Source of the DNA: JBOGVZ01 sp050692985
Lineage (GTDB): Bacteria > Actinomycetota > UBA4738 > CALAEC01
DNA: 31,210 bases
Direction: 5' to 3'
NCBI GenBank assembly: GCA_050692985.1
Contig: JBOGVZ010000037.1
Coordinates: 1-31,210, forward strand
Shown here: in pieces, positions 21,486 to 30,283 of the stretch
Layout: the number at the start of each line of letters is the position of its first letter
Numbering within the stretch: position 1 is the stretch's first letter
Position numbers and translations under genes: made by a program
Notes under the pieces: model-generated
What the model saw: only the letters and a program-made list of their open reading frames with translations
What the model was told of the DNA's origin: nothing
The model's database searches: none

Positions 21486-22290
21486 GGCGGCGCAGGAGAT
21501 TGAGGGGGAGCACGAACAGCGCCGCGGTGAGGACGGCGATCCACAGCGCCGCCAGCGCGGCGGCTCGCAGGTCCCCGGTCAGGGTGAGAGCCCGCATCAG
21601 GTTGACGGCGTGGTGCAGCGGCATGATCCACGCCAGCCCCTGGACCCAGTCGGGGAGCCGGTCGAGCGGGAAGAAGATCCCCGAGAACAGGAACATCGGG
21701 GTCATGAACAGGGTCCAGTAGTACGTGAAGTAGTCGATCACCGGGATCACCGCGGTGAAGGCCAGCCCGATGACGGAGAACATCATCCCGATCAGGGCGA
21801 TGGCCAGCGGCGCCAGCAACACCCACCATGTGTGGACCACTCCGAAGGCGGCCGCGATGCCCAGGAACACCACCCCGTAGATCAGCGACCTGGTCGTGCC
21901 CCACAGCAGCTCGCCGAGGCCCACGTCCTCGATCGACAGGGGCGTGGCGATGGCCGCATCGTAGATGCGCCCGAACTTCATCTTCACGAAGCAGTTGAAC
22001 GTGACCTCGAACGACGTCCCGTACATCGCCGCGGTGGCCACCAGTCCCGGGGCGATGAAGTGGAGGTATGGGATGCCCTGGATCCGGTCCTCCACGATCG
22101 CACCGAGCCCGAACCCCATGGCCAACAGGAAGAAGAGCGGCTCGAAGAAGTTCGGCAGGATGTTGAGCTTGTAGGTCCGCCGGTAGATCGAGGCGTTCCG
22201 CTGCCACACGTGCCAGGCGGAGCCCAGCCGCACGTCCGGAACCCGGAACACGGCCCCGGGCGGGCGACGAGCCGCCGTGGTCACGCTCAT
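21472..22290 (-). CDS. ABC-2 type (NodJ/DrrB-like) transporter permease
   Basis: The 272-residue protein has six hydrophobic segments: ILPNFFEPLFFLLAMGFGLG, a segment around HFIAPGLVATAAMY, three central helices, and a last one near the C-terminal Arg-rich end (LNLLRRRLVR). SGIFFPLDRLPDWVQGL before the final helices is typical of ABC-2 permeases of the NodJ/DrrB group. ATG 22290 overlaps the ATPase stop by 4 bases (ATGA), so the two are translationally coupled and form one exporter. Exported substrates in this group include drugs, polysaccharides and lipids; none can be assigned here. Confidence 0.92.
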   Translation of the reverse strand: MSVTTAARRPPGAVFRVPDVRLGSAWHVWQRNASIYRRTYKLNILPNFFEPLFFLLAMGFGLGAIVEDRIQGIPYLHFIAPGLVATAAMYGTSFEVTFNCFVKMKFGRIYDAAIATPLSIEDVGLGELLWGTTRSLIYGVVFLGIAAAFGVVHTWWVLLAPLAIALIGMMFSVIGLAFTAVIPVIDYFTYYWTLFMTPMFLFSGIFFPLDRLPDWVQGLAWIMPLHHAVNLMRALTLTGDLRAAALAALWIAVLTAALFVLPLNLLRRRLVR

Positions 22291-23204
22291 TCGCGGAGCC
22301 CCCGTCCGGTGAGCTGGAGGAAGACGTCCTCCAGGGTGGCGCCGCGAAGCCACACCGCCCCGGGGCCGGGGATCACGCCACGGACCTTGGCCAGCAGCCG
22401 CTCGCCCTCCGAGGTGTAGAAGAGCCACCGGTCGGCCAGCCGCTCGGTCCGGTCCGCCAGGCCCTCCAGGTCGCGCAGCGCCGGGACCGCCTCCTCGGCC
22501 GGCTCGAACACCTCGATGACCTGGGGCGCCGTCTCCCGGGCGACCAGGTCCCTGGGGGGCCCCTGCACCAGGATGCGGCCCTGGTGCATGATCACCAGCC
22601 GGTCACACAGCTGGGCGGCCTCGTCCATGTAGTGCGTGGTGAGCAGCAGGGTCACGCCCTGGCGCTTCAGCGAGCGGAGCTTCTCCCACACCAGGTGCCG
22701 GGCCTGCGGGTCCAGGCCCGTGGTGGGCTCGTCCAGGATCAGGACGTCGGGCTCGTTCACCAGGGCCCGGGCGATGAGCAGCCGCCGCTTCATCCCACCC
22801 GACAGCCGGGGGATGTCCCAGTCCCGCTTGTCGCCCAGCGCCACGAAGTACAGGAGCTCCTCCGCGGTGGCCCGGGCGATGCGGCGGGGGATGTCGAAGT
22901 ACCTGGCGTAGATCAGGAGGTTGTCGAGGACGGAGACCTCTTCGTCGAGGTTGTTCTCCTGGGGCACCACGCCCATCCGGCGCTTGATCTCCCGCCCTCG
23001 AGACACCGGCATCCCCAGGACCTCGAGATGGCCCTCGGTGGGGGGAGAGGTGCAGGAGATCATCCTCATCGTCGTGGTCTTCCCGGCGCCGTTCGGGCCC
23101 AGGAAGCCGAAGCACTCACGGGAGGCGACGTCGAAGTCGATCCCGCGGACGGCCTCGACGTCGCCGAAGCGCTTGATCAGACCCTGAGCGAGGACCGCGT
23201 TCAT
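22287..23204 (-). CDS. ABC-2 type transporter ATP-binding protein
   Basis: The 305-residue ATPase shows Walker A GPNGAGKTT (residues 36-44), the Q-loop in VVPQENNLD, the signature LSGGMKRRLLIARAL, Walker B VLILDEPTTGLD and the switch His in LLTTHYMDEA. A C-terminal extension of about 90 residues (from FEPAEEAVPALRDLEG) is usual in DrrA/NodI-like subunits. The chosen ATG 23204 gives the standard N-terminus (MNAVLAQGLIKRFGDV), although no Shine-Dalgarno site is visible before it. It is first gene of the two-gene exporter operon and divergent from the subtilase-like gene across 136 bases that contain a 14-bp palindrome. Confidence 0.93.
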   Translation of the reverse strand: MNAVLAQGLIKRFGDVEAVRGIDFDVASRECFGFLGPNGAGKTTTMRMISCTSPPTEGHLEVLGMPVSRGREIKRRMGVVPQENNLDEEVSVLDNLLIYARYFDIPRRIARATAEELLYFVALGDKRDWDIPRLSGGMKRRLLIARALVNEPDVLILDEPTTGLDPQARHLVWEKLRSLKRQGVTLLLTTHYMDEAAQLCDRLVIMHQGRILVQGPPRDLVARETAPQVIEVFEPAEEAVPALRDLEGLADRTERLADRWLFYTSEGERLLAKVRGVIPGPGAVWLRGATLEDVFLQLTGRGLRE

Positions 23205-23247
23205 GGACGGGGGAAGGACGGCGTCACGGCTCCGGAGTCTATGCCCT

Positions 23248-23261
23248 CGGAGGGCCCTCCG
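23248..23261. promoter_or_regulatory. 14-bp perfect palindrome between exporter and subtilase genes
   Basis: CGGAGGGCCCTCCG is a perfect palindrome in the 136-base divergent gap. On the minus strand it lies just upstream of a possible -10 box TAGACT for the exporter genes, where a -35 would be. It may be a repressor or activator site, or a cruciform with no function. Confidence 0.3.
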
Positions 23262-23340
23262 GCACCATGGGGAGGAACCCAAGCCCCGCTCGTCGAATCT
23301 CCATCTGGGGAACGGGGAACCTTCGAGAGGAGCCGGGACC

Positions 23341-26300
23341 GTGCGAAGACGGTGGGCCATCCCCGTCGCGGCGGCCGTGGCCGTGGGGTTGGCTTCGCCC
23401 ACCGCGGCCGTCCTTCCCTACCCGCCGGCTCCGGGCGACCCGCACGACTATCCCGCCTACCTGTTCCTGGAGGACGGCAACTGCACGCCCCCATCCCCCG
23501 AGCTGCCCTCGGACTTCGACTGCATCGGGGACTGGAAGTTCACCGATCATCGGGACACGAACACCTCCCCCAACCAGCAGTACGATCCGCTGGTCGCCAA
23601 CAACCCGCAGGAGCTCTACGGCGTCAAGGGCGTGGGCACGAACCGGGCCTGGGAGATCTCCACCGGCCGTCCCGACGTGGTGATCGCCGTCCTCGACTCG
23701 GGCATCCGGTGGGAGGAGCCCCAGCCCCGGCTCATCCGCAAGTACTACCTGAACCGCCTCGAGCTCCCCATGCCCGAGGGCGGTCCCAACCCGAACGACG
23801 AGCGTGCAGGCGGGTACGACGTCAACGACGACGGGGTGTTCAACGCCTTCGACTACGCGACGGACTCCCGGGTGAGCGACCTCAACGGGAACGGCGACAT
23901 CGACCCCGAGGACCTCATCCGGGTGTTCAGCGACGGTGTGGACGACGACCGGAACGGCTATGTGGATGACATCTCCGGTTGGGACTTCTTCGAGGACGAC
24001 AACAACCCACAGGACGACACGGACTACGGCCACGGCACCGGCGAGGCGGTGGACTCCACCGCCGAAGCCGGCACCGGCGGAGACGGGCAGTGCCCGAACT
24101 GCATGATGATGCCGATGCGCGTCGGCGACTCGTTCATCGCCGATGTGAACCACTGGGCCGAGGCGGTGATCTACGCGGTCGACAACGGGGTCAGCGTGGT
24201 GCAGGAGGCCCTGGGGACGCTGAACCACACCTCGTTCGGGCAGGCAGCCGCCGACTATGCCTACCGCCACGGTGTGATCATCAACGCCTCCGAGGCCGAC
24301 GAGGCCGCCGGCCATCACAACTGGCCCGCCGCGTACGACCACACGATGGTGGTCAACTCGATCCGGACCTCGGGGGTGGACCCCGCGGGGCGCCCGAACA
24401 GCTACCTGTACCTGAACGGGTGCACCAACTTCGGAGGCTACACGTTCGTGTCGATCCCCTCGACGAGCTGCTCTTCGGAGGCCACCGGCCGCTCGGCCGG
24501 CGTGTCCGGCCTCCTGTACTCGGCGGCCTGGAACGCCATCGAGCGGGGCGACATGACCCGGTACGTGCGGGACGACGGCGGGGTGGCGCCGTGGCCGATC
24601 TCAGCGGAGGAGGCCATGCAGCTGTGGCGGTTGTCCGCCGATGACATCGACTTCTCCTCGAGCTGCGCCCCGCCCGCCCCTCACGACTTCTGCGACGACG
24701 CCCCATCCGACGTGCTCGTACCGTCGGCGCCGCCGAACAACTACGAGACCACCATCCCGGCCTCGGCCCGCTACCAGAGCGTCAAGGGGTGGGACTACTT
24801 CTTCGGCTACGGGCGGAACAACGCCGCCCGCCTGCTGCGGTTCATCGGACGGCCGGGCCGCGAGTACGACTCGGCCAGCCCCGGCCCGTACGCGGTCACC
24901 GCGGACGACGCGTTGACCGCCCAGGAGCGCATCCCGCCCGAGGCCGACATCTCTTCGCCCGCGTGGTGGCGGCAGTACGGGTACGGGGACGGCTTCAAGC
25001 TGCTGCTTCCCGACGACCCCGGTGATCCCGGCGTGGTGGTGGTGGAGGGACGGGTGGCCGCCAACCGGGTGACCGCGGCGGGCGGGACGTTCGACTGGGT
25101 GCTGGAGTGGGCTCCCCATGTGCAGGGGTTGAAGGCCCCGGCCGGGACCCGCAGCGCCCCCGGGAGCGAGGAGCACAGCGACGGGCCCTGGACCGGGGTG
25201 GCCGCAGGGGAGGGGCTGACGGGCGCGCTCCAGGGGGAGCTGGGGCGCATCCCGGTCGCCGACCTGGCCTCGGCCCTGGCCGCCAACCCCAACCCCTTCG
25301 ATCCGGCCACCGATCCCACCAGCGAGTTCCAGCCCGAGCGCTACGCGATCCGGCTCCGGGTGCGGGTCATCGCCCACCCCACGAACCCCGCGGACACGGT
25401 CAACAACGAAGCGGTCATGCAGAAGCAGGTCGACGTGTACCCGGCCTCGGAGTCGGCGGTCCGCGACGACATCGGGCTGGCCGGGAACCCCTCCGGGGGA
25501 GCCGGGGCGCCGTCGTTCCACGACCTCGACGGTGACGGGACCGACGAGCTGCTCCTCCCGACGGAGGACGGCGTCGTGCACGCGTACACGAACGTGGCCA
25601 CCGGCCAGGAGCTGCCCGGGTGGCCGGTCATGACCCGCCCGTACCCCGGCGCCCGGCGCCCGGGGACGAACGCCTATTCGGGGCGCATCCTGTCGGTCCG
25701 CAAGCCCCGCAGCTCGATCCTGCTGGGGACCGTGGGTGTGGCGGACCTCGATGGGGACGGCGACCTGGAGGTGGCCACCTCCGACCTGGAGGGCCGCCTG
25801 TACGTGTGGGAGCATACCGGGCGGCCTCGCCGCGGGTTCCCCGTGTCCGTCGACCGCTCCCTGTCGAAGGAGCCGCCGTGCGGCCCGGCCACCATCCCGA
25901 ACTGCGACGACTACGCCCCCGGTCCCTCGCAGCCGGGCGGGATCCGCGACCGGTTCAACGACCGAGACTGGGGTATCAACTCCGCCCCGGCAATCGGCGA
26001 CCTCGATCCCACCACGCCCGGGCTGGAGATCGTGGTCGGCTCGAACGACGGCCACGTGTACGCCTGGCACCACAGCGGCAGGCCGGTGAAGGGGTGGCCG
26101 GTGTTCCTCCGGGACCCGGCCAAGGTCGCGGCCATGGATCCGGCCACCCGCCACGTGACCTACGTCGAGGGAGCGGGAGCCCTGCGCGGCACGAAGGTCC
26201 TGGTGGCCCCCAGCCTGGGCGACATCGATGCGGACGGGGACCTCGAGGTGGTGATCGGGGTCAACGAGGAGTACCGGGAGACGCCGAACGCGGACCTGAT

Positions 26301-27279
26301 CTCCGACCCGCTGATCCAGGTGCTGGCCCAGGCGGGGGTGGGGCCTCCGGGCAACACCCGGCTGTACGCGCTCCACCACGACGGCGCCGCCCACCCGCAG
26401 TCGCCGGCCACGGCCGCCACGTCCCATACCCACGACCAGGCGTACGTGGGGGGCTGGCCGGTGCCGATCGCCATGCTGATCACCGACCTGCTGCCGTACG
26501 TGGGGGAAGGCACCGCCAGCCAGGCCGTCCTGGCCAACATCACCTCGCCCGCCGACACCGACGACGAGCTGGAGGTCGCCTTCACCTCGTTCGCGGGACC
26601 GGGATACATCCTCAACCATGACGGCTCGTCGTTCCTGGGGGTGGGCCCCACGGGCCGGTACCGAACGTTGGCCAGCGCACCGCCCGGCCCGGCCAGCACC
26701 TCGACCGATACCCCCAGCTACGTGGCCGCCGGGTCGCTGTCGATCGGCTCCCTCGACGGGGGCCTCCACCTGACGGTCGCCGGGCCCGGGGCGGGTCTGC
26801 GCCGGGCCGTCGACATCCTGTTGCCCGCGCAGCAGCTCCGGGCCGAGGACCACCTGTCGATGTGGAACGCCTCCACGGGGGCATACGAGCCGAACGCGCC
26901 GATCACCGTCAACGACCTCCAGTTCTTCGTCCAGCCCGTGGTTGCCGACGTGACCGGCGACGGCCTGGCCGAGGTGATCCAGAGCACGGCCGTCAGCGAC
27001 CTGGTGGCGGCGGGCCTCACCAGCACGAACCTCACGGCCACTCGGTACTTCACCGGCGGGTGGGGGGTGACCGCGGCGGCCGTGGGTGACGCCCCGATGG
27101 GGGCCGCGGACGACGGACTGCTCCAGATCGCCATGGTCACCCGCGAGGGCTGGCTGCGGCTGTTCCCCACGGCGGTCCCCGCGGGGTCGCCGGCCGCGTG
27201 CACGGCGCTCGGCCAGTGGCCGGAGTTCGGCCACGATGGGCACAACTCCGGCAACTACGAGATTCCCCGGGAGTGCTGA
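23341..27279 (+). CDS. Secreted subtilase-like protein with calcium loops and VCBS/FG-GAP propeller
   Basis: The 1312-residue protein starts at GTG 23341 (GAGAGGAG upstream) with a signal peptide (IPVAAAVAVGLASPTAA). The peptidase S8 fold shows Asp119 in AVLDSG and His231 in YGHGTG. Between them lie three EF-hand-like calcium loops: DVNDDGVFN near 160, DLNGNGDIDPED near 180 and DDDRNGYVDD near 201. The nucleophile region reads CSSEATGRSAGVSG (377-390) instead of the usual GTSMAxP, and the oxyanion Asn region reads NASEADE. Catalysis may therefore be altered or lost. From about 720 there are VCBS/FG-GAP blades (DLDGDGTDELLLPT, DLDGDGDLEVATSD, DIDADGDLEVVIGV, DVTGDGLAEVIQS). The C-terminus has WPEFGHDGHNSGNY. 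It acts outside the cell. Confidence 0.87.
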   Translation: MRRRWAIPVAAAVAVGLASPTAAVLPYPPAPGDPHDYPAYLFLEDGNCTPPSPELPSDFDCIGDWKFTDHRDTNTSPNQQYDPLVANNPQELYGVKGVGTNRAWEISTGRPDVVIAVLDSGIRWEEPQPRLIRKYYLNRLELPMPEGGPNPNDERAGGYDVNDDGVFNAFDYATDSRVSDLNGNGDIDPEDLIRVFSDGVDDDRNGYVDDISGWDFFEDDNNPQDDTDYGHGTGEAVDSTAEAGTGGDGQCPNCMMMPMRVGDSFIADVNHWAEAVIYAVDNGVSVVQEALGTLNHTSFGQAAADYAYRHGVIINASEADEAAGHHNWPAAYDHTMVVNSIRTSGVDPAGRPNSYLYLNGCTNFGGYTFVSIPSTSCSSEATGRSAGVSGLLYSAAWNAIERGDMTRYVRDDGGVAPWPISAEEAMQLWRLSADDIDFSSSCAPPAPHDFCDDAPSDVLVPSAPPNNYETTIPASARYQSVKGWDYFFGYGRNNAARLLRFIGRPGREYDSASPGPYAVTADDALTAQERIPPEADISSPAWWRQYGYGDGFKLLLPDDPGDPGVVVVEGRVAANRVTAAGGTFDWVLEWAPHVQGLKAPAGTRSAPGSEEHSDGPWTGVAAGEGLTGALQGELGRIPVADLASALAANPNPFDPATDPTSEFQPERYAIRLRVRVIAHPTNPADTVNNEAVMQKQVDVYPASESAVRDDIGLAGNPSGGAGAPSFHDLDGDGTDELLLPTEDGVVHAYTNVATGQELPGWPVMTRPYPGARRPGTNAYSGRILSVRKPRSSILLGTVGVADLDGDGDLEVATSDLEGRLYVWEHTGRPRRGFPVSVDRSLSKEPPCGPATIPNCDDYAPGPSQPGGIRDRFNDRDWGINSAPAIGDLDPTTPGLEIVVGSNDGHVYAWHHSGRPVKGWPVFLRDPAKVAAMDPATRHVTYVEGAGALRGTKVLVAPSLGDIDADGDLEVVIGVNEEYRETPNADLISDPLIQVLAQAGVGPPGNTRLYALHHDGAAHPQSPATAATSHTHDQAYVGGWPVPIAMLITDLLPYVGEGTASQAVLANITSPADTDDELEVAFTSFAGPGYILNHDGSSFLGVGPTGRYRTLASAPPGPASTSTDTPSYVAAGSLSIGSLDGGLHLTVAGPGAGLRRAVDILLPAQQLRAEDHLSMWNASTGAYEPNAPITVNDLQFFVQPVVADVTGDGLAEVIQSTAVSDLVAAGLTSTNLTATRYFTGGWGVTAAAVGDAPMGAADDGLLQIAMVTREGWLRLFPTAVPAGSPAACTALGQWPEFGHDGHNSGNYEIPREC

Positions 27280-27308
27280 GGGCCGGGGGCGGGGTCAGCC
27301 CCCGGCCC
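27280..27308. terminator. Strong bidirectional hairpin between subtilase and racemase genes
   Basis: GGGCCGGGGGC (27280-27290) pairs perfectly with GCCCCCGGCCC (27298-27308), an 11-bp GC stem with a 7-base loop. It begins one base after the subtilase stop; the racemase stop codon lies in the loop and its last codons in the stem. This is the strongest terminator candidate in the window. Confidence 0.7.
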
Positions 27309-28392
27309 GGCGGACGGTGAGGCGGTCCACGGCGGCCTCCTGGAGCGCCTGGGGGAGCGGCTCCACCCCGATCCCCGGTCCCTCAGGGACCCGCATGGTG
27401 CCGTCCGGCTCCACCACGAACGGGTCGGTCAGGTCCCGCTCGAAGTAGCGGTCCGAGGCGCTCGTGTCGCCGGGAAGGGTGAACCCGGGCATGGCGGCCA
27501 GGGCCACGTTGGCCGCCCGGCCCACGCCCGTCTCCAGCATCCCCCCGCACCACAGCGGGACGCCCGCCTGTCGGGCCAGGTCGTGGATGGCGACGGATGC
27601 GGCCAGCCCGCCGACGCGCCCGAGCTTGACGTTGATGACCCGGCAGGCGCCGAGCTCGATGGCGTTCCGGGCCACGGCGGGCGAGGTGATCGTCTCGTCC
27701 AGGCACACCGGCGTGGCCATCCTCTGCTGGAGGCGGGCGTGGCCCAGCAGGTCGTCCTCGGGCAGCGGCTGCTCCAGGTACTCGAGCCCGAGCTCGTCCA
27801 AGGCCGGCAGCATCCCGGCCGTCTCCTCCGTGTACGCCGCGTTGGCGTCGGCGGACAGGGGCACCTCCGGGAACGAGGCTCGGACGGCTCGCACCACGTC
27901 GAGGTCGCGGCCCGGCTCGATCTTCAGCTTGACCCGTCTGTACCCGGCGTCCACGAACCGGCCCACCAGCTCCAGGAGATCGTCCAGGTCCTCCTCCAGG
28001 CCGAGGCTGACCCCGCACGGGACTCGGTCGCGAACGCCTCCCAGGTGGGCCGCCAGGGGGATCCCTTCCCGACGGAGGCGCAGGTCGACCAGGGCCACCT
28101 CGACGGCGGCCCGGGCCATGGCGTGGCCCTGGATGCCCGCCGGCCACCCCGCCACCGCGGCGGGGGCCAGGTAGTCGCGGAGCACCAGCCAGGCCCCGTC
28201 GTTCCATTCGCCGGAGTACAGGGGGTGCTCCATGGCCACGGACTCCCCCCATCCCTCGGCTCCATCCCCCCCGATGGCCCGCACCAGGATGGCCTCCTTG
28301 ACCGCGGTCGTTCCGAACGACGTCGTGAAGGGCCGCACCAGTGGAAGGCGGACCCTGATCAGCTCGACGGCCTGGGGTGCCGGCTCGGTCAC
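27295..28392 (-). CDS. Enolase-superfamily N-succinylamino acid racemase / o-succinylbenzoate synthase
   Basis: The 365-residue protein has the OSBS/NSAR subgroup residues: the KxK motif K155-L-K157 in VKLKIEP, metal ligands D182 (SADAN), E207 (LEQPLP) and D232 (CLDET), and K256 in NVKLGRVGG. Both K157 and K256 are present for two-base racemisation. Members make o-succinylbenzoate in menaquinone synthesis, racemise N-succinylamino acids, or both. No other men gene is near, and the two genes before it encode an acyltransferase and an M20 hydrolase, so I favour racemisation of N-succinyl-D-amino acids. GTG 28392 overlaps the GNAT stop by 4 bases. It is the last gene of the operon. Confidence 0.9.
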   Translation of the reverse strand: MTEPAPQAVELIRVRLPLVRPFTTSFGTTAVKEAILVRAIGGDGAEGWGESVAMEHPLYSGEWNDGAWLVLRDYLAPAAVAGWPAGIQGHAMARAAVEVALVDLRLRREGIPLAAHLGGVRDRVPCGVSLGLEEDLDDLLELVGRFVDAGYRRVKLKIEPGRDLDVVRAVRASFPEVPLSADANAAYTEETAGMLPALDELGLEYLEQPLPEDDLLGHARLQQRMATPVCLDETITSPAVARNAIELGACRVINVKLGRVGGLAASVAIHDLARQAGVPLWCGGMLETGVGRAANVALAAMPGFTLPGDTSASDRYFERDLTDPFVVEPDGTMRVPEGPGIGVEPLPQALQEAAVDRLTVRRAGG

Positions 28393-29204
28393 CGGCGCTC
28401 CAGGACGTAGGCGCCGGATCGAAGGAAGCCGGTGGCCCGCCACCCCCGCCCGATCGTCCCCTCCAGGGCGTCCCCCACCGCGGATCGCCACCGGGCGGCG
28501 GCCCGCGGATCCGCCTCCCGGAGCCCGTGGTAGTCAAGCGGGACCCGGATGAGCAGGCGGGTCCCTTCGGCGTCCGGGTCCGGCCGGGGGAGGCCGTTCT
28601 CGACCCCGAGCAACGCGGCGGCACCGGTCTCCGACGGCTCCGGAAGGCCGGGCCCCAGGGCCTCCTCGACCCGCGGGGATCGCAGCTGCCACCGGACCTC
28701 CAGCCGGTCCGAGCGATCCCCGCGGTTGAACGCGTCGGCCATCTCCCCGTAGAAGTCCCGGTGGAAACGGTCGGCCTCCGCCCCAAGCTTCTGGAGGTTG
28801 AAGTACGCGTTCCGGGCCACCAGCGGATCGAACGTCCACGTCACCACCTCGATCCCCCGGTCCAGGCACCACGCGCGCTGGGCGACCTTGAGGGCGTGGC
28901 CCACGCCACGGTACTGCGCCTCGGGGGCCACGCCGGTGATGTGCGAGTGCAGGAGCAGCTCCTCCTCGGTCCGTCCCACGAAGGCCACCTGCGCTCCGAC
29001 CAGCAGGCCCTCCTCGAACGCGCCGAGCACCTCTCCGCCGTGGGTGGCCAGGGCCCGCAGCAGGGCCGGTGGAACGTTCCGGGGTTGGCCCCAGATCCGG
29101 TCGATCAGCTCGGACGCCGCGGTGACCTCCTCCATCGAGGCCAGCTCCCGGACCTCCAGGCCTCGGGGCGACGCCTCCGTCTCCGGGGTCTCCGGCTCAC
29201 CCAT
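28389..29204 (-). CDS. GNAT-family acyltransferase, probable D-amino acid N-succinyltransferase
   Basis: The 271-residue protein has a GNAT core in its first half. HSHITGVAPEAQYRGVGHAL gives the acyl-CoA pyrophosphate loop (QYRGVG), followed by AWCLDRGIEVVTWTFDPLVA and AYFNLQKLG. The second half (LLIRVPLDYHGLREADPRAA, then GAYVLERR) is the extension seen in GNATs that accompany OSBS/NSAR genes. In Geobacillus kaustophilus such an enzyme transfers succinate from succinyl-CoA to D-amino acids. ATG 29204 lies 8 bases inside the end of the M20 gene, and the stop overlaps the racemase start. No Shine-Dalgarno site is visible, which fits translational coupling. Succinyl specificity is inferred from context. 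Confidence 0.85.
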   Translation of the reverse strand: MGEPETPETEASPRGLEVRELASMEEVTAASELIDRIWGQPRNVPPALLRALATHGGEVLGAFEEGLLVGAQVAFVGRTEEELLLHSHITGVAPEAQYRGVGHALKVAQRAWCLDRGIEVVTWTFDPLVARNAYFNLQKLGAEADRFHRDFYGEMADAFNRGDRSDRLEVRWQLRSPRVEEALGPGLPEPSETGAAALLGVENGLPRPDPDAEGTRLLIRVPLDYHGLREADPRAAARWRSAVGDALEGTIGRGWRATGFLRSGAYVLERR

Positions 29205-30276
29205 CGGCGGGGCGATCCGGGGCATCGGCCACGAGGTCGAGGATGAGCGCCGCCACCATCTCGGCGCGGCGGGGCATCTCGGCCACCAGCACGTGCTCGT
29301 CCCGGGCGTGGGCGCCGCCGCCGACGGGGCCCAGCCCGTCGAGGGTGGGGACGCCCAATGCCGCGGTGAAGTTCCCGTCGCTGGCGCCGCCGACCTCGGC
29401 GGCGGGCAGGTCGTAGCCGAGCGCGACCAGGCGGCGATACAGGCCCTCGGAGGCGGACCGCTCGAGCGGGCCCCGGTTGAGGGCGCCCCGGACATCCAGC
29501 CGCGCCCCCTCGAGCACCGGGCGGAGGGCGGCGAGCTCCCGGGCAACCCGCTGGCCCTCCTCCTCCGTCCACATCCGCACGTCGATCGTGCACCGCGCCT
29601 CCTCGGGGACGACGTTGGGGGCCGTCCCCGCATGGAGCGTGGTCACCGTGACCGTGGTTCCCTCCTCCGGCCGGGCCACCCGCTCGACCGCCAGGACCTG
29701 GCGGGCCAGCTCCACGGCCGCGTTGATGCCCGCCTCCGGCGCCAGGCCCGGGTGGGCGGCGCGGCCGGTGACCTCGATCGTCCACTGGCCGACCCCCTTG
29801 CGGGCGGCCTTCACGGCCCGCCCGGCGGCCGGCTCCAGGACCAGCACCGCCCGAGCGGTCCGGGCCTGGGCCTCGATCAGCTCCCGGGAGGTGGGGCTGC
29901 CGATCTCCTCGTCGCCGGTGAACAGGATCGACACGGGTCCCTCGGTCTCCCTGACCGCGGCCAGGGCCTGGACGATGCCCGCTTTCATGTCGAAGGTCCC
30001 CGGGCCCCGGGCCACCCCGTCCTCCACGGAGAACGGGAAGTCCCGGAGGGTCCCGGTCGGCCACACGGTGTCGAAGTGGCACAGCAACAGCACCGGTCGG
30101 GGGCCGGCCCGCCGCCACAGCCGGTGAGGGCCGATCGCCTCCGGCCCCGAGCCGAGGAGGTCCCGGCACAGCCGGTCGATGACCCCCCCGCACCGGGCCA
30201 CGCCCTCGGGATCCTCGGAGTAGGACTCCGCCTCGACCAGGTCTCGCAGGGCCTCGATCATCGCGGCCTGGTCCAC
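29197..30276 (-). CDS. M20-family metallopeptidase, probable N-succinyl-L-amino acid hydrolase
   Basis: The 359-residue enzyme has M20 metal and catalytic residues: H67 and D69 in LCHFDTVWP, D96 in GPGTFDMKAG, E123/E124 in GDEEIGS and E148 in LVLEPA. A late His lies in GGGAHARDEHV. The dimerisation (lid) domain sits between, with GRAAHPGLAPEAGINA and GTAPNVVPEEA. Family members (ArgE/DapE/CPG2) cleave N-acyl amino acids or dipeptides in the cytoplasm. GTG 30276 starts 7 bases after the aquaporin stop, and the end overlaps the GNAT gene by 8 bases. With racemase and acyltransferase it would complete D- to L-amino acid conversion by releasing succinate. Confidence 0.9.
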   Translation of the reverse strand: MDQAAMIEALRDLVEAESYSEDPEGVARCGGVIDRLCRDLLGSGPEAIGPHRLWRRAGPRPVLLLCHFDTVWPTGTLRDFPFSVEDGVARGPGTFDMKAGIVQALAAVRETEGPVSILFTGDEEIGSPTSRELIEAQARTARAVLVLEPAAGRAVKAARKGVGQWTIEVTGRAAHPGLAPEAGINAAVELARQVLAVERVARPEEGTTVTVTTLHAGTAPNVVPEEARCTIDVRMWTEEEGQRVARELAALRPVLEGARLDVRGALNRGPLERSASEGLYRRLVALGYDLPAAEVGGASDGNFTAALGVPTLDGLGPVGGGAHARDEHVLVAEMPRRAEMVAALILDLVADAPDRPADG

Positions 30277-30283
30277 CCCCGGC

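Noticed and set aside
23205..23233. Eight-codon GTG mini-ORF ending in an ATGA overlap with the ABC ATPase
   Set aside because: There is no ribosome site and the promoter evidence is weak, so it is not distinguishable from chance.
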